14,940 nt of DNA from an uncultured Clostridia bacterium. Its GTDB lineage: Bacteria > Bacillota_A > Clostridia > Christensenellales > CAG-138. Positions 1 to 7,255 of the stretch are shown piece after piece. Under the pieces are notes generated by a model that did no database searches, was not told the origin of the DNA, and saw only the letters and a program-made list of their open reading frames with translations. Position 1 is the stretch's first letter. Each line of letters starts with the position of its first letter. A program made the position numbers and the translations under genes. The stretch spans positions 1 through 14,940 of the forward strand of contig CAMYWS010000012.1 of NCBI GenBank assembly GCA_947302865.1, written 5' to 3'.

Positions 1-867
1 TTCGGCGGTCCGAAACAGATCGAGCCGATCGACGAGCACGATCACGTCATCCTGGACTTCTCGGTGTTCGACGCGATCCGCGCGGGCTTTGAGAAGGTCG
101 TCCTTATCATCAAGAAGGAGATGGAGCAGGACTTTGAGGAGCGCGTAGGCCGCCGCATCCGTCCGCACGTACAGCTTGAGTACGCTTTCCAGTCGCTCGA
201 CAAGCTTCCGGAGGGCTACGAGATCCCGGAAGGCCGGGTCAAGCCGTGGGGCACGGCGCATGCGATCCTGTGCGCAAAGGACCATCTCGACGCGCCGTTT
301 GCGGTGCTGAACGCCGACGACTTTTACGGCGCGGACGCATACAAAAAAATCTACGCATTTTTAAGCGCGGAGCACACCGGGAGCGAGTGCGCCATGGTGG
401 GCTATCAGCTCGGCAATACGCTTTCCGATTTCGGTTCCGTGGCGCGCGGCGTCTGTGAGATCGGACCGGACGGCAAGCTCGTCACGCTCACCGAGCGGCT
501 GAAGATCGAAAAGCGCGACGGCGCGGCGGCGTTCACCGAGGACGACGGCGCGACGTACACCCCGCTTGCGCTCGACACGCTCGTTTCGATGAACCTGTTC
601 GGCCTGCAGCGGAGCGTTCTGGACGAGTTCGAAAACCGCTTCCCGGCGTTCCTCGACGAGAACCTGCCGAAGAATCCCATGAAGTGCGAATACCTGCTGC
701 CGCGCGTGCTCGACACGCTGATGCAGGAGGGCAGGATCAGCATCGAAGTGCTGGAGACCTCCGCACGCTGGCACGGCGTCACCAACCGTCCCGATCTGCC
801 GATCCTGAAGGCGGCGATCCGCAAAATGAAGGACGAGGGACAGTATCCCGAGGAGCTCTGGCAGTAA
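1..867 (+). CDS. Sugar nucleotidyltransferase family protein (5' end missing)
   Basis: The open frame enters from the left edge and ends at a TAA at 865-867, so 288 residues are visible. The first residues read FGGPKQIEP, matching the end of the glycine-rich nucleotide-binding loop (usual form GxGSRFGGxKQ) of NDP-sugar pyrophosphorylase-like proteins, so about 15-20 N-terminal residues lie outside the window. Family features that follow are a D-(F/Y)-S-x-(F/Y)-D-A-x-x-AGF stretch (residues 20-30), a KPWGTAHA motif near residue 82, and LNADDFYG near residue 102, which carries the metal-binding aspartates. Members transfer a nucleotidyl group to a sugar phosphate; the actual sugar cannot be read from sequence. 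A GTG at 64 is in frame but would cut away the nucleotide-binding loop, so I reject it as the start. The next gene starts 5 bases after the stop, suggesting co-transcription. Confidence 0.85.
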   Translation, partial: FGGPKQIEPIDEHDHVILDFSVFDAIRAGFEKVVLIIKKEMEQDFEERVGRRIRPHVQLEYAFQSLDKLPEGYEIPEGRVKPWGTAHAILCAKDHLDAPFAVLNADDFYGADAYKKIYAFLSAEHTGSECAMVGYQLGNTLSDFGSVARGVCEIGPDGKLVTLTERLKIEKRDGAAAFTEDDGATYTPLALDTLVSMNLFGLQRSVLDEFENRFPAFLDENLPKNPMKCEYLLPRVLDTLMQEGRISIEVLETSARWHGVTNRPDLPILKAAIRKMKDEGQYPEELWQ

Positions 868-872
868 GAACT

Positions 873-2069
873 ATGCGTACATTCCGTTGGATCCCGCTTC
901 TGCTTGCGGGGCTGCTTTTGTTCGCAGGATGCGCAAAGCAGGGAAACACATCCGAAAAACCGGACGAAACGCCGGCGATCGGCGCGGACGAGGTCGTTCT
1001 GACGGTCGGCGACGAGTCGGTCTATGCCGTCGTTTACCGGTATTGCGTGAACGATCGGCTCAATACGATCCGGCAGCACGGGCTTGACGATCACGACACC
1101 TACCTCTCGTACGTGTCGAACCCGAACATCAACTACCTATATGCGTATTACGATACGCGCACGGAGGAGGGGATCAGGGCGCTTTCCGAGGACGTGCTCA
1201 CGGAGCTTGCGCTGGAAGCCGCGGCGATCGACGCCGGCACGAAGGCGGGGTATCAGCTCAATGTCACGGAGCAGTCGTATCTCAGACAGGCGGAGGAAGA
1301 CGCGGAGGAAAAGCTCGTCGATCAGCTTAAGGAAAACGGCGGCACGTATCCGTCCCGCGAGGCGTTCTTTGCGGAGACCGGGTTCACGGAGGAGCGGTAT
1401 ACCGAAATGTTCGTTCGCAGTATGAAGGCGGGCGTCCTCTATAACCATCTTTTGGAGGACTACAAGGCGTCGCACACGCTGACAGACGAGGAGATCGAAA
1501 CGGGCTACGCGCGCATCGTGAAGGAGACGTTCACCGACCGCTATACGGACGGCATGTATTCGCAGTATCTGTCCTACTATCTGCAGGGCAGGCGCACGTT
1601 CCCGTCGCTGTACGTCCCGGAGGACGCGATCTTTCTGCGGCTGTTCGTCAAAACGGACGCGACCGGCGAGCAGATCGAATCGTTCAGCCGACAGGCGGAA
1701 ACGGACTTTGCAGCGCTGTACGAAAGCCGCGACAATGAATTCCTGTCGCAGGGCAGCGTCGGTGATCTTGCGGTCGCGCCGAAGGACGAGCTTCTGATCG
1801 GGCTGTACGACGCGGCAAAGGACGTGCCGGTCGGCGGTATCGGAACGATGCGGAGTGAAAAGGACGGGAAAACGCTGTTCTGCCTGTTCCTGCGCGTGGA
1901 GGGCGAGACCGGCGTCGTCGATATCGACCGCTATCCCGGCGTGCGCGAGCGCATCGTTAACCAGCTTTTAGGCGCAAAGTACATGGATACGCTCCGCGAA
2001 ACGGTGAAGGATCCTGCGATCACGGTCCGCAACGAGGAAATGATCGAAAAGATCCGACCGGGAGAATAA
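873..2069 (+). CDS. Lipoprotein, SurA/PrsA-like foldase (degenerate peptidyl-prolyl isomerase)
   Basis: This 398-residue protein begins with MRTFRWIPLL, a hydrophobic stretch and a lipobox (F17-A18-G19-C20), so it should be exported and lipid-anchored at Cys20. Residues about 41-60 (VVLTVGDESVYAVVYRY) resemble the opening strand of SurA-like N-terminal domains. A long helical region rich in Glu and Lys follows (about 100-225), then a C-terminal domain (about 247-345) placed like a parvulin domain. The usual parvulin opening with a histidine (xHILV) is replaced by AIFLRLFVK, so catalytic activity is doubtful and a chaperone role is more likely. I chose the ATG at 873 because it gives a clean signal peptide; the frame is open further upstream but overlaps the previous gene. 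The Shine-Dalgarno is weak. It lies 5 bases after the nucleotidyltransferase gene and ends at a strong terminator. The foldase assignment is by family resemblance. Confidence 0.75.
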   Translation: MRTFRWIPLLLAGLLLFAGCAKQGNTSEKPDETPAIGADEVVLTVGDESVYAVVYRYCVNDRLNTIRQHGLDDHDTYLSYVSNPNINYLYAYYDTRTEEGIRALSEDVLTELALEAAAIDAGTKAGYQLNVTEQSYLRQAEEDAEEKLVDQLKENGGTYPSREAFFAETGFTEERYTEMFVRSMKAGVLYNHLLEDYKASHTLTDEEIETGYARIVKETFTDRYTDGMYSQYLSYYLQGRRTFPSLYVPEDAIFLRLFVKTDATGEQIESFSRQAETDFAALYESRDNEFLSQGSVGDLAVAPKDELLIGLYDAAKDVPVGGIGTMRSEKDGKTLFCLFLRVEGETGVVDIDRYPGVRERIVNQLLGAKYMDTLRETVKDPAITVRNEEMIEKIRPGE

Positions 2070-2082
2070 CCGAATACAACGC

Positions 2083-2114
2083 AAACGAGGAGGTTTTTCG
2101 CCTCCTCGTTTTTT
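2083..2114. terminator. Bidirectional intrinsic terminator
   Basis: CGAGGAGG at 2086-2093 pairs with CCTCCTCG at 2101-2108 around a 7-base loop. It is flanked by AAA on the left and a six-T run on the right (2109-2114). It sits between the convergent lipoprotein gene (stop at 2069) and the blaR1-like gene (stop at 2122). The T-run is best for + strand transcripts. On the - strand the stem is followed only by TTT, so termination there is weaker. Confidence 0.85.
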
Positions 2115-2121
2115 CGCTTTG

Positions 2122-3759
2122 TTATTTGCCGTTCGATTCTGCGAAAAAGGCCGTTACCTCGCGGTACAACGCGGAATCCTGCGGAATTTCGATGCAGTAC
2201 GCGGCAAAATCGATCGAGGTGAAGTACATGGCGTTGTCGAACGCGTCGATCTCGATGTTACTGCCGTGATACAACCGCACATGTTCGTCAAGCTCGGTTT
2301 CTTTGCCGTAAAACCGGATCATCTCCGGATATTCGGGATACCAAAGGTATACGTATGCAGACGACCGGATCCATTCATGCCAGGTTTTGTCGCCTTCGCC
2401 GTTTTCGATGCGCCGGTATGCAGACAGGAGATCCGCTTTTGCATCGGAGGAAAGGAATACGCCGTTGAGCGGCGTTCTGGATCTGCTGTTACCGCCGCAC
2501 TTGTCCCTGCTGAGAATGACTGTAATGCTTTCGTCGGCTATGTCCGGCAAAACGACGTTCTGCCGCAGCATCGGTCCGCCCTGTATGCTGTAAGCATCGT
2601 GCGCCTCCGCCGCAATGACGCGCTTTGACGGATCCGCGGCGTAGATCGAGACGTCTCCGTCATAACTATTCCGGTATGCTCCGACATACAGCGGACAACC
2701 CGTGATCAGACGCCACGCAGAGCTGCCGATCGGCAGATAGACGCCGTCCTCGTCGATCAGACCGTCCTCCGAGTATTGATAAAACGTGTGGGAAAGCTTT
2801 CCCGGCAGCGTCAGATAACCGGCGGCAAGTACGACGCAGAGCGCGCCTGCGACAACGTTCATCCACGGGAGCGCCTGCCGGTATCCGAGGATGCGTTTTA
2901 CGCGCGTCTTGACGGCGACCTCGCCGAAGCCGGGACGGAACACGGCGGTCGGATGCGGCTTTGCACAGGCGAGCAGGGAATTGACATAGGCGGCGCGTTC
3001 CGCTTTGTCCATGCCGCAGATCACTTCTTCGTCGCAGGCGGTTTCCATATCGCGGCAAAACAATAAAAACGCTGCCCAGATCAGCGGGTTGAACCAGTAG
3101 ACCGAAAGCAGAAGAACGCCGACGAGTTTGCGCCATTGATCGCAGCGCGTCAAATGAACAAATTCGTGCCGCTTCACGTGATAGACCGTTTCCGCATCCA
3201 GCGAAGAAGGGATATAAATGCGCGGCTTTCTCAACCCCAGAATGAACGGCGTCTGCACATCGTCGCACGCATAGAGCCTGTCCTTACTGGAAACCGAAAC
3301 GGCGGTGCGGACCTGCCTGCGCGTGACGAGATAGGTGATCGCCGAAAACATCAGCAAAGCGATCATACCCGCAATCCATACGAACGTGCTCACGATCAGG
3401 ATCTTTGCAACCGGCGTCGTGTCGTCCAGCGGCGTTGCCGAAAGATGCGCTTTCAGGACCGGGTTCACGGCACGGTCGATCAGGGAGACGCCGGAGGAAA
3501 TGGCGGGCGTCGCCGCGCGGGCGATGTGGATCGGGATCGTTTCACTGCTCGGAATCAAAGAAAACGGCACGCGGAAGGAGATCGGCAGCACCAGCCGGAT
3601 TCCGACGAGCAGCCACAGAACGGCAAGGTATTTCTTCGATGCACGCCGGATAAGAAGCCGCACGGCAAGTACGGCAAGGATCATCCATCCCGCCATGATC
3701 GAGCTGTTCAGAAGCAGCAGAAACGCCGTCGTCGCATCGTAGAGAAAACGATCGTACAT
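2122..3759 (-). CDS. blaR1: BlaR1/MecR1-type membrane sensor metalloprotease (M56 family)
   Basis: This 545-residue protein has hydrophobic segments near residues 10-36, 43-60, 119-146, 211-235 and 300-315. The M56 zinc site is HEFVH (H198, E199, H202), followed by FNPLIWAAF (223-231) and RDMETACDEEV (236-246), the family hallmark block. In the characterised family, a signal sensed outside triggers the cytoplasmic-side protease and relieves repression by BlaI. After the last membrane segment about 230 residues face outward. I find none of the SxxK/SxN/KTG spacing of a penicillin-binding sensor there, so the signal need not be a beta-lactam. The gene starts 3 bases after the blaI stop, with AGAGGA as ribosome site, so the two are one operon. 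The symbol reflects family, not proven beta-lactam response. Confidence 0.85.
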   Translation of the reverse strand: MYDRFLYDATTAFLLLLNSSIMAGWMILAVLAVRLLIRRASKKYLAVLWLLVGIRLVLPISFRVPFSLIPSSETIPIHIARAATPAISSGVSLIDRAVNPVLKAHLSATPLDDTTPVAKILIVSTFVWIAGMIALLMFSAITYLVTRRQVRTAVSVSSKDRLYACDDVQTPFILGLRKPRIYIPSSLDAETVYHVKRHEFVHLTRCDQWRKLVGVLLLSVYWFNPLIWAAFLLFCRDMETACDEEVICGMDKAERAAYVNSLLACAKPHPTAVFRPGFGEVAVKTRVKRILGYRQALPWMNVVAGALCVVLAAGYLTLPGKLSHTFYQYSEDGLIDEDGVYLPIGSSAWRLITGCPLYVGAYRNSYDGDVSIYAADPSKRVIAAEAHDAYSIQGGPMLRQNVVLPDIADESITVILSRDKCGGNSRSRTPLNGVFLSSDAKADLLSAYRRIENGEGDKTWHEWIRSSAYVYLWYPEYPEMIRFYGKETELDEHVRLYHGSNIEIDAFDNAMYFTSIDFAAYCIEIPQDSALYREVTAFFAESNGK

Positions 3760-3762
3760 GGG

Positions 3763-4128
3763 TTATTCCTCTTTCATGTAAGCGTCAAGCATGCGGCGGA
3801 TCTCATCCGCGTCCTTCCGCGACAGTTCTTTGTTGGAGATAAATGAAGCCACGAATGCCGGCAGCGAGCCGTGAAACGACCGGGTGACGACCGTTTCGCT
3901 GCGCTGCGCGTAAAACGTCTCGCGCGGAATGCGCGACGTAACGATCCCGTTCCGGTTCTCCAGAAGCCCCTTTTCGCACAGCTTCCGCAACACGGTGTAG
4001 GTAGTCGGTTTTTTCCAGTTCAGTTCCTTTCTGCACAGTTCGACAAGCTCGCCCGAAGCGATCGGTTCATGTGCCCATACGATATCCGCAAACCGCTCCT
4101 GCACCGCGCCCAATTCAATCTCGCTCAT
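3763..4128 (-). CDS. blaI: BlaI/MecI/CopY-family transcriptional repressor
   Basis: At 121 residues this has the normal size for the family. The N-terminal winged helix (about 5-70) includes the typical W-x-x-x-T-x-x-T-V-x-x-x-L-x-x-L-x-x-K-G pattern (N37-W38 then PTTYTVLRKLCEKGLL, 41-56). The C-terminal dimerisation part (about 88-118) includes AFVASFISNKELSRKDADEI. In S. aureus BlaI, cleavage occurs at an Asn-Phe bond in the equivalent place; here it reads Ser95-Phe96, so processing may differ (recalled alignment, uncertain). The ATG at 4128 is preceded by a strong AAAGGAGG site. A consensus promoter overlapped by a perfect palindrome lies just upstream, which suggests autoregulation. The blaR1-like sensor follows directly. 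Confidence 0.92.
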   Translation of the reverse strand: MSEIELGAVQERFADIVWAHEPIASGELVELCRKELNWKKPTTYTVLRKLCEKGLLENRNGIVTSRIPRETFYAQRSETVVTRSFHGSLPAFVASFISNKELSRKDADEIRRMLDAYMKEE

Positions 4129-4144
4129 ATGCGTCCTCCTTTTG

Positions 4145-4160
4145 GTTGATTGCGATAAAC
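4145..4160. promoter_or_regulatory. Possible second, imperfect BlaI operator
   Basis: GTTGATTGCGATAAAC matches the perfect palindrome at 12 of 16 positions and keeps the GATAAAC half intact. Its start is 26 bp from that of the perfect site, about 2.5 helical turns. It would lie at or just after the transcription start. A pair of operators is common for this regulator family. Confidence 0.5.
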
Positions 4161-4169
4161 CCTATCTGA

Positions 4170-4198
4170 AGTTTATCATGATAAACCAATCCTGTCAA
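4170..4198 (-). promoter_or_regulatory. Promoter of the blaI-blaR1 operon
   Basis: Read on the - strand, TTGACA (4198-4193) is followed by a 17-base spacer and TAAACT (4175-4170). The -35 is a perfect sigma-A match and the -10 matches at four of six. The operator palindrome covers the -10 and the end of the spacer, so bound repressor would block RNA polymerase. Confidence 0.85.
4171..4186. promoter_or_regulatory. Probable BlaI operator, perfect 16 bp palindrome
   Basis: GTTTATCATGATAAAC is its own reverse complement. It overlaps the -10 region of the blaI promoter, as expected for autorepression. It does not carry the TACA-TGTA core known for staphylococcal BlaI/MecI and CopY boxes. Binding by this BlaI is inferred from position. 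Confidence 0.75.
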
Positions 4199-4243
4199 GG
4201 GGAGAGCCGAAATAATCGACGGATGGCAGTTTCGGCGATGCGC

Positions 4244-4268
4244 AAAAAAGATCCCCCGTCGGAGGATC
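4244..4268 (-). terminator. Intrinsic terminator of the dnaD-dnaC-rsmI operon
   Basis: On the - strand GATCCTCC (4268-4261), loop GAC and GGGGGATC (4257-4250) form an 8 bp stem with one G-T pair, followed by TTTTTT (4249-4244). It lies 17 bases past the rsmI stop and before the blaI promoter. Confidence 0.85.
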
Positions 4269-4285
4269 GTTTCGTCGGCTGCATG

Positions 4286-5098
4286 TTATTCTTCTTTCAG
4301 CTCCAACGCGCGGCGGTAGACCTGCTTTTTCGGCATGGAAAGACGCTCGGCGGCGATCGCCGCGGCGTCCTTCACCGATTCGGTTTTCAAAAGACCGAGC
4401 AGAAGCGCGTCGAGATCGGGCGCGGTTTCTTCCGCCTTTTGTCCCGGGACGAAGCAGATCACACATTCGCCCTTCGGCTCCTCCGAAAAGCGTTCGATCA
4501 GCTCCGACAGCGTTCCGGTCACGACGGTCTCAAACTTCTTGGTAAGCTCGCGCAAAACCGCGGCGGGTCCGTCGCCGAAACGGTCGTAAAGATCTTTGAG
4601 CGTCGCCTGCACGCGGTGCGGGCTTTCATACAGAATGACCTGATGGCGCACGGATGCGATCGCGTCGAGCATTTCGCGGCGCGGCGCGCTTTCCCGCGGG
4701 AGAAAGCCGAAAAAGCTGAACGGCTGCGCGGGCAGTCCCGAAAGCACGGCGGCGATGACCGCGGCGCTCGGACCGGGGATCACGGTATGTGGGAGCCCCT
4801 CCCGCTGACACGCCGCGACAAGCATCGCGCCGGGGTCGGAAACGCCGGGCATGCCCGCGTCGGAAACATAGGCGACGTCGCGTCCGTCTTTGAGAACGGA
4901 AACTACCTCCTCCGTGCGTTCGCGCTCGTTATGCGTATGCAGGGAACGGGTCGGCTTTTTGATGTTGAAATGGTTGAGAAGCAGCCCCGTATGGCGCGTG
5001 TCTTCGCAGTAGATCACGTCGGCCGCGGACAGGACTTCGACCGCACGCGGGCTTAGATCGCGGAGGTTGCCGATGGGCGTTGCGACAAGGTACAGCAT
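4286..5098 (-). CDS. rsmI: 16S rRNA (cytidine(1402)-2'-O)-methyltransferase
   Basis: This 270-residue protein has the RsmI signature throughout. It opens with LYLVATPIGNLRDLSPRAVE (2-21), then IYCEDTRHTGLL (29-40), YVSDAGMPGVSDPG (77-90) and IPGPSAAVIAAVLSGLP (107-123), and ends in the usual C-terminal helical region (about 230-270). RsmI uses S-adenosylmethionine to methylate the ribose 2'-OH of C1402 in 16S rRNA at the decoding centre. The length is normal. The start ATG overlaps the stop of the upstream helicase-loader gene by one base (TGATG), so translation is probably coupled. It is the last gene of the operon and is followed by a terminator. Confidence 0.96.
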   Translation of the reverse strand: MLYLVATPIGNLRDLSPRAVEVLSAADVIYCEDTRHTGLLLNHFNIKKPTRSLHTHNERERTEEVVSVLKDGRDVAYVSDAGMPGVSDPGAMLVAACQREGLPHTVIPGPSAAVIAAVLSGLPAQPFSFFGFLPRESAPRREMLDAIASVRHQVILYESPHRVQATLKDLYDRFGDGPAAVLRELTKKFETVVTGTLSELIERFSEEPKGECVICFVPGQKAEETAPDLDALLLGLLKTESVKDAAAIAAERLSMPKKQVYRRALELKEE

Positions 5099-6012
5099 CA
5101 GCGTGTCCTCGTACGGAGGTTGTCTCCGCGCAGTATGACGATGGAGGTCAGCGCGCCGTCGATCATGCGGCTTGCGACGCGCTCGCCGTAGCGCTCAAAC
5201 AGTCCCTCGCGGTCGAGGTTCGAGATCAAAACGGTGGGAAGCAGTGAGGCGGCGCGCTCGTTCAGAATGCGGAAGATCGTTTCGACCGTGATGTTCGGCA
5301 CCATCGGTTCGGTGCCGAGATCATCGAGGATCAGCAGCTCGGCGGAAAGATACGTTCCGAGCTTGTCCTCGCGCGATTCGAGCGCGTTCAGAATGTCCTG
5401 TATGCACTGATACGCCGTCGCCTTCAACGTGCGGACGCCCTTGTCGATCGCGGCGTAGGCGATCGCGTTTCCGAAAAAGCTCTTGCCGAGACCGCTTTGT
5501 CCGAGGATGAGCATGTTCGGCTTTTCGGGTTTCGGGAGCGCCGCAACGTACCGTTCGCAGAACCGCTTCATGCCGAGCCCCTGTTTTTTCTGTTCGTTGT
5601 TCGGATAGATCGCCTCGTTGAAATGCGCAAAGATCTCATGGCCGTTGATGCGCGAGGCGGAGCGCATCAGTTCCTGCTGCTTTTTCATCGCGCAGGAACA
5701 GGGCTTGCCGGAATCGACGAGTTCGCCGGTGTCACGGCAGAGCGGACAGGTATAAATCCGGTCGAGGTAGTCGGACTTCAGTCCCAGTGAGATCAGAAGA
5801 TTTCTGCGCTCCGCTTCGATCTGACCGAGCCGCGACTGCGCAGCGGCAGGGGTGAGCTTACCCGCGCCCGCCTGCTGAAACACGCGTCCCGGTTCCTCGT
5901 TGAGCGCGCGGAACCGCGGATCCTTTGCTTCGCATTCCGCGACGCGCCGCAGCCAGAGACGGTAGTTTTTGTCCCGGAGATCGCTGTAATAGCGCCTTAA
6001 TTCATTCGTCAT
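5098..6012 (-). CDS. DnaC/DnaI-like replicative helicase loader ATPase
   Basis: This is a 304-residue protein. The N-terminal region (about 1-85) is helical. Four cysteines (C89, C92, C105, C107) form a likely zinc site, as in DnaI-type loaders. An AAA+ ATPase domain follows, with Walker A GQSGLGKS (171-178), Walker B LLILDDLG (226-233), LISNLD (sensor 1 region) and a late RYGERVASR stretch likely holding the arginine finger. Loaders of this kind deliver the replicative helicase to DNA during initiation or restart. The start ATG overlaps the dnaD-like stop by four bases (ATGA), and the stop overlaps the rsmI start. The partner DnaD-domain gene directly upstream supports the role. The alternative, an IstB-like transposition ATPase, is unlikely given the zinc region and context. 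Confidence 0.9.
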   Translation of the reverse strand: MTNELRRYYSDLRDKNYRLWLRRVAECEAKDPRFRALNEEPGRVFQQAGAGKLTPAAAQSRLGQIEAERRNLLISLGLKSDYLDRIYTCPLCRDTGELVDSGKPCSCAMKKQQELMRSASRINGHEIFAHFNEAIYPNNEQKKQGLGMKRFCERYVAALPKPEKPNMLILGQSGLGKSFFGNAIAYAAIDKGVRTLKATAYQCIQDILNALESREDKLGTYLSAELLILDDLGTEPMVPNITVETIFRILNERAASLLPTVLISNLDREGLFERYGERVASRMIDGALTSIVILRGDNLRTRTR

Positions 6013-7196
6013 ACGTCCTCGTTCAGGTCCACGACCAACTGATTGAAATCGTCCTCGGAGATCGGCGTCTGCTCATAGAGCAGCGCGGCGTTCTTTTTCT
6101 TTTTTCCTGCGGGCGCGGGCTTCGCCTTCCTGAGCGCGTTCTCCGCGTCCTCGACGGTCTTCACGTGCGCGTCCGCCCATTCGGACAGCATCTTCTTCAA
6201 AAGCCCGAGCGCGCGCTCCGCGCCGGCACATTCGTCCGCGGCAAGCAGGATCGCTTCGCGCGAGACGCCTTTTTCCTCGCGGAACATGCGAAGCTGCGCG
6301 ATCGTCGTCCTGTCCGGTGCGCCGATCTTGCCAAGCCGCGCATACACCAGCCGCGCAAACTCGCGGTCCGCGCTCTGCTTCTCCTCGGCGGCGTCCATCG
6401 CCTCCACGTTCGTGACGCTGTTTTCCTTCATCTCGGAAAGGCGATCACTGAGGATCGCAAACGTCGGTGAAGCGACGTCCGTCATACGCGAAGCGGCGGC
6501 GAGGATTGTTTCCGCGTCGAAGCCGAGCTCGTTCGTCCAGCGGTCGTACAGCGCCATCTCGTCGACGGTCGGCGGACGACGCTTGTTCCAGCGGCGCAAA
6601 ACCTCCGCTGCGCCGTGCTTCTTGACACGCCAGTCCGCAACGTACTGCTCGGCGGCGGCCTGCGTTCTGACGCCCTGCTCGCTCCATTCCTGCGCGACCG
6701 TCAGGATGTAGTTTGCGGACACGCGTTTGCCCTTCAGTTCGATGCAGTACGCGACGAGCGAAAGCACGGCGCCCTCCTCGAGCCCGTAAAGTTCGATGCA
6801 GTCGTACATCGCCTTCATCTCCCGAAGATCAAGCGAGCGCGGGGACAAAAGCGCGTTGAGCGATTCGATGAACCGGCGGTACTTCACCGGCGTCGCCGTC
6901 GTCACGGCGGGCTGTTCGGTCAGAAGATATTCCACGGTCAGCGGTTCGTCGCTGCGGATGCGCACAAGCCCCTTTGCCTGCCAGTATACGAACGCGCAGC
7001 GGATCTGCGATTCGGTCAGCCCCAGCGCGTCGCACATGTCCGCGTCGGAAAGCGAGGGATGGTAGCACTGCATCAGTCCATAGAGGTATACCTTCACAAA
7101 CATGCCGTCCGCTTCGGGCATGTACTCGAGAAGAAACAGATTGTCGACCGGCGTCAGTTCGCGCCGCGCCGCTTCCGGCGAAAAACGGATATTCAT
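6009..7196 (-). CDS. DnaD/DnaB-domain replication initiation (primosome) protein
   Basis: This protein has 395 residues from the ATG at 7196. The opening MNIRFSPEAARRELTPVDNL then FVKVYLYGL resembles the N-terminal winged-helix part of Clostridia DnaD-domain proteins. Three helical segments look like successive DnaD C-terminal-type repeats: about residues 130-185 (LYGLEEGAVLSLVAYCIE), 217-252 (LGFDAETILAAASRM) and 300-350 (EKGVSREAILLAADECAGAE). Such proteins help remodel DNA and recruit the helicase loader, which is the next gene here (ATGA overlap). A GTG at 7259 would extend the frame by 21 residues, but it gives an atypical N terminus and crosses the promoter. The ATG at 7196 has no ribosome site and lies 6 bases after a TATAAT box, so the mRNA may be leaderless. 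Confidence 0.88.
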   Translation of the reverse strand: MNIRFSPEAARRELTPVDNLFLLEYMPEADGMFVKVYLYGLMQCYHPSLSDADMCDALGLTESQIRCAFVYWQAKGLVRIRSDEPLTVEYLLTEQPAVTTATPVKYRRFIESLNALLSPRSLDLREMKAMYDCIELYGLEEGAVLSLVAYCIELKGKRVSANYILTVAQEWSEQGVRTQAAAEQYVADWRVKKHGAAEVLRRWNKRRPPTVDEMALYDRWTNELGFDAETILAAASRMTDVASPTFAILSDRLSEMKENSVTNVEAMDAAEEKQSADREFARLVYARLGKIGAPDRTTIAQLRMFREEKGVSREAILLAADECAGAERALGLLKKMLSEWADAHVKTVEDAENALRKAKPAPAGKKKKNAALLYEQTPISEDDFNQLVVDLNEDV

Positions 7197-7202
7197 GTCA
7201 GC

Positions 7203-7232
7203 ATTATAGCATGGGTCGATCGGAGATTGCAA
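7203..7232 (-). promoter_or_regulatory. Promoter of the dnaD-like operon, probably leaderless
   Basis: On the - strand TTGCAA (7232-7227), an 18-base spacer and a perfect TATAAT (7208-7203) are followed by GCTGAC and then the ATG. Transcription would start at about the A of the start codon. The upstream metalloprotease gene ends only 59 bases away with no terminator, so readthrough is also possible. Confidence 0.65.
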
Positions 7233-7255
7233 CGGGGGGAATGCATTTCTGCAGA

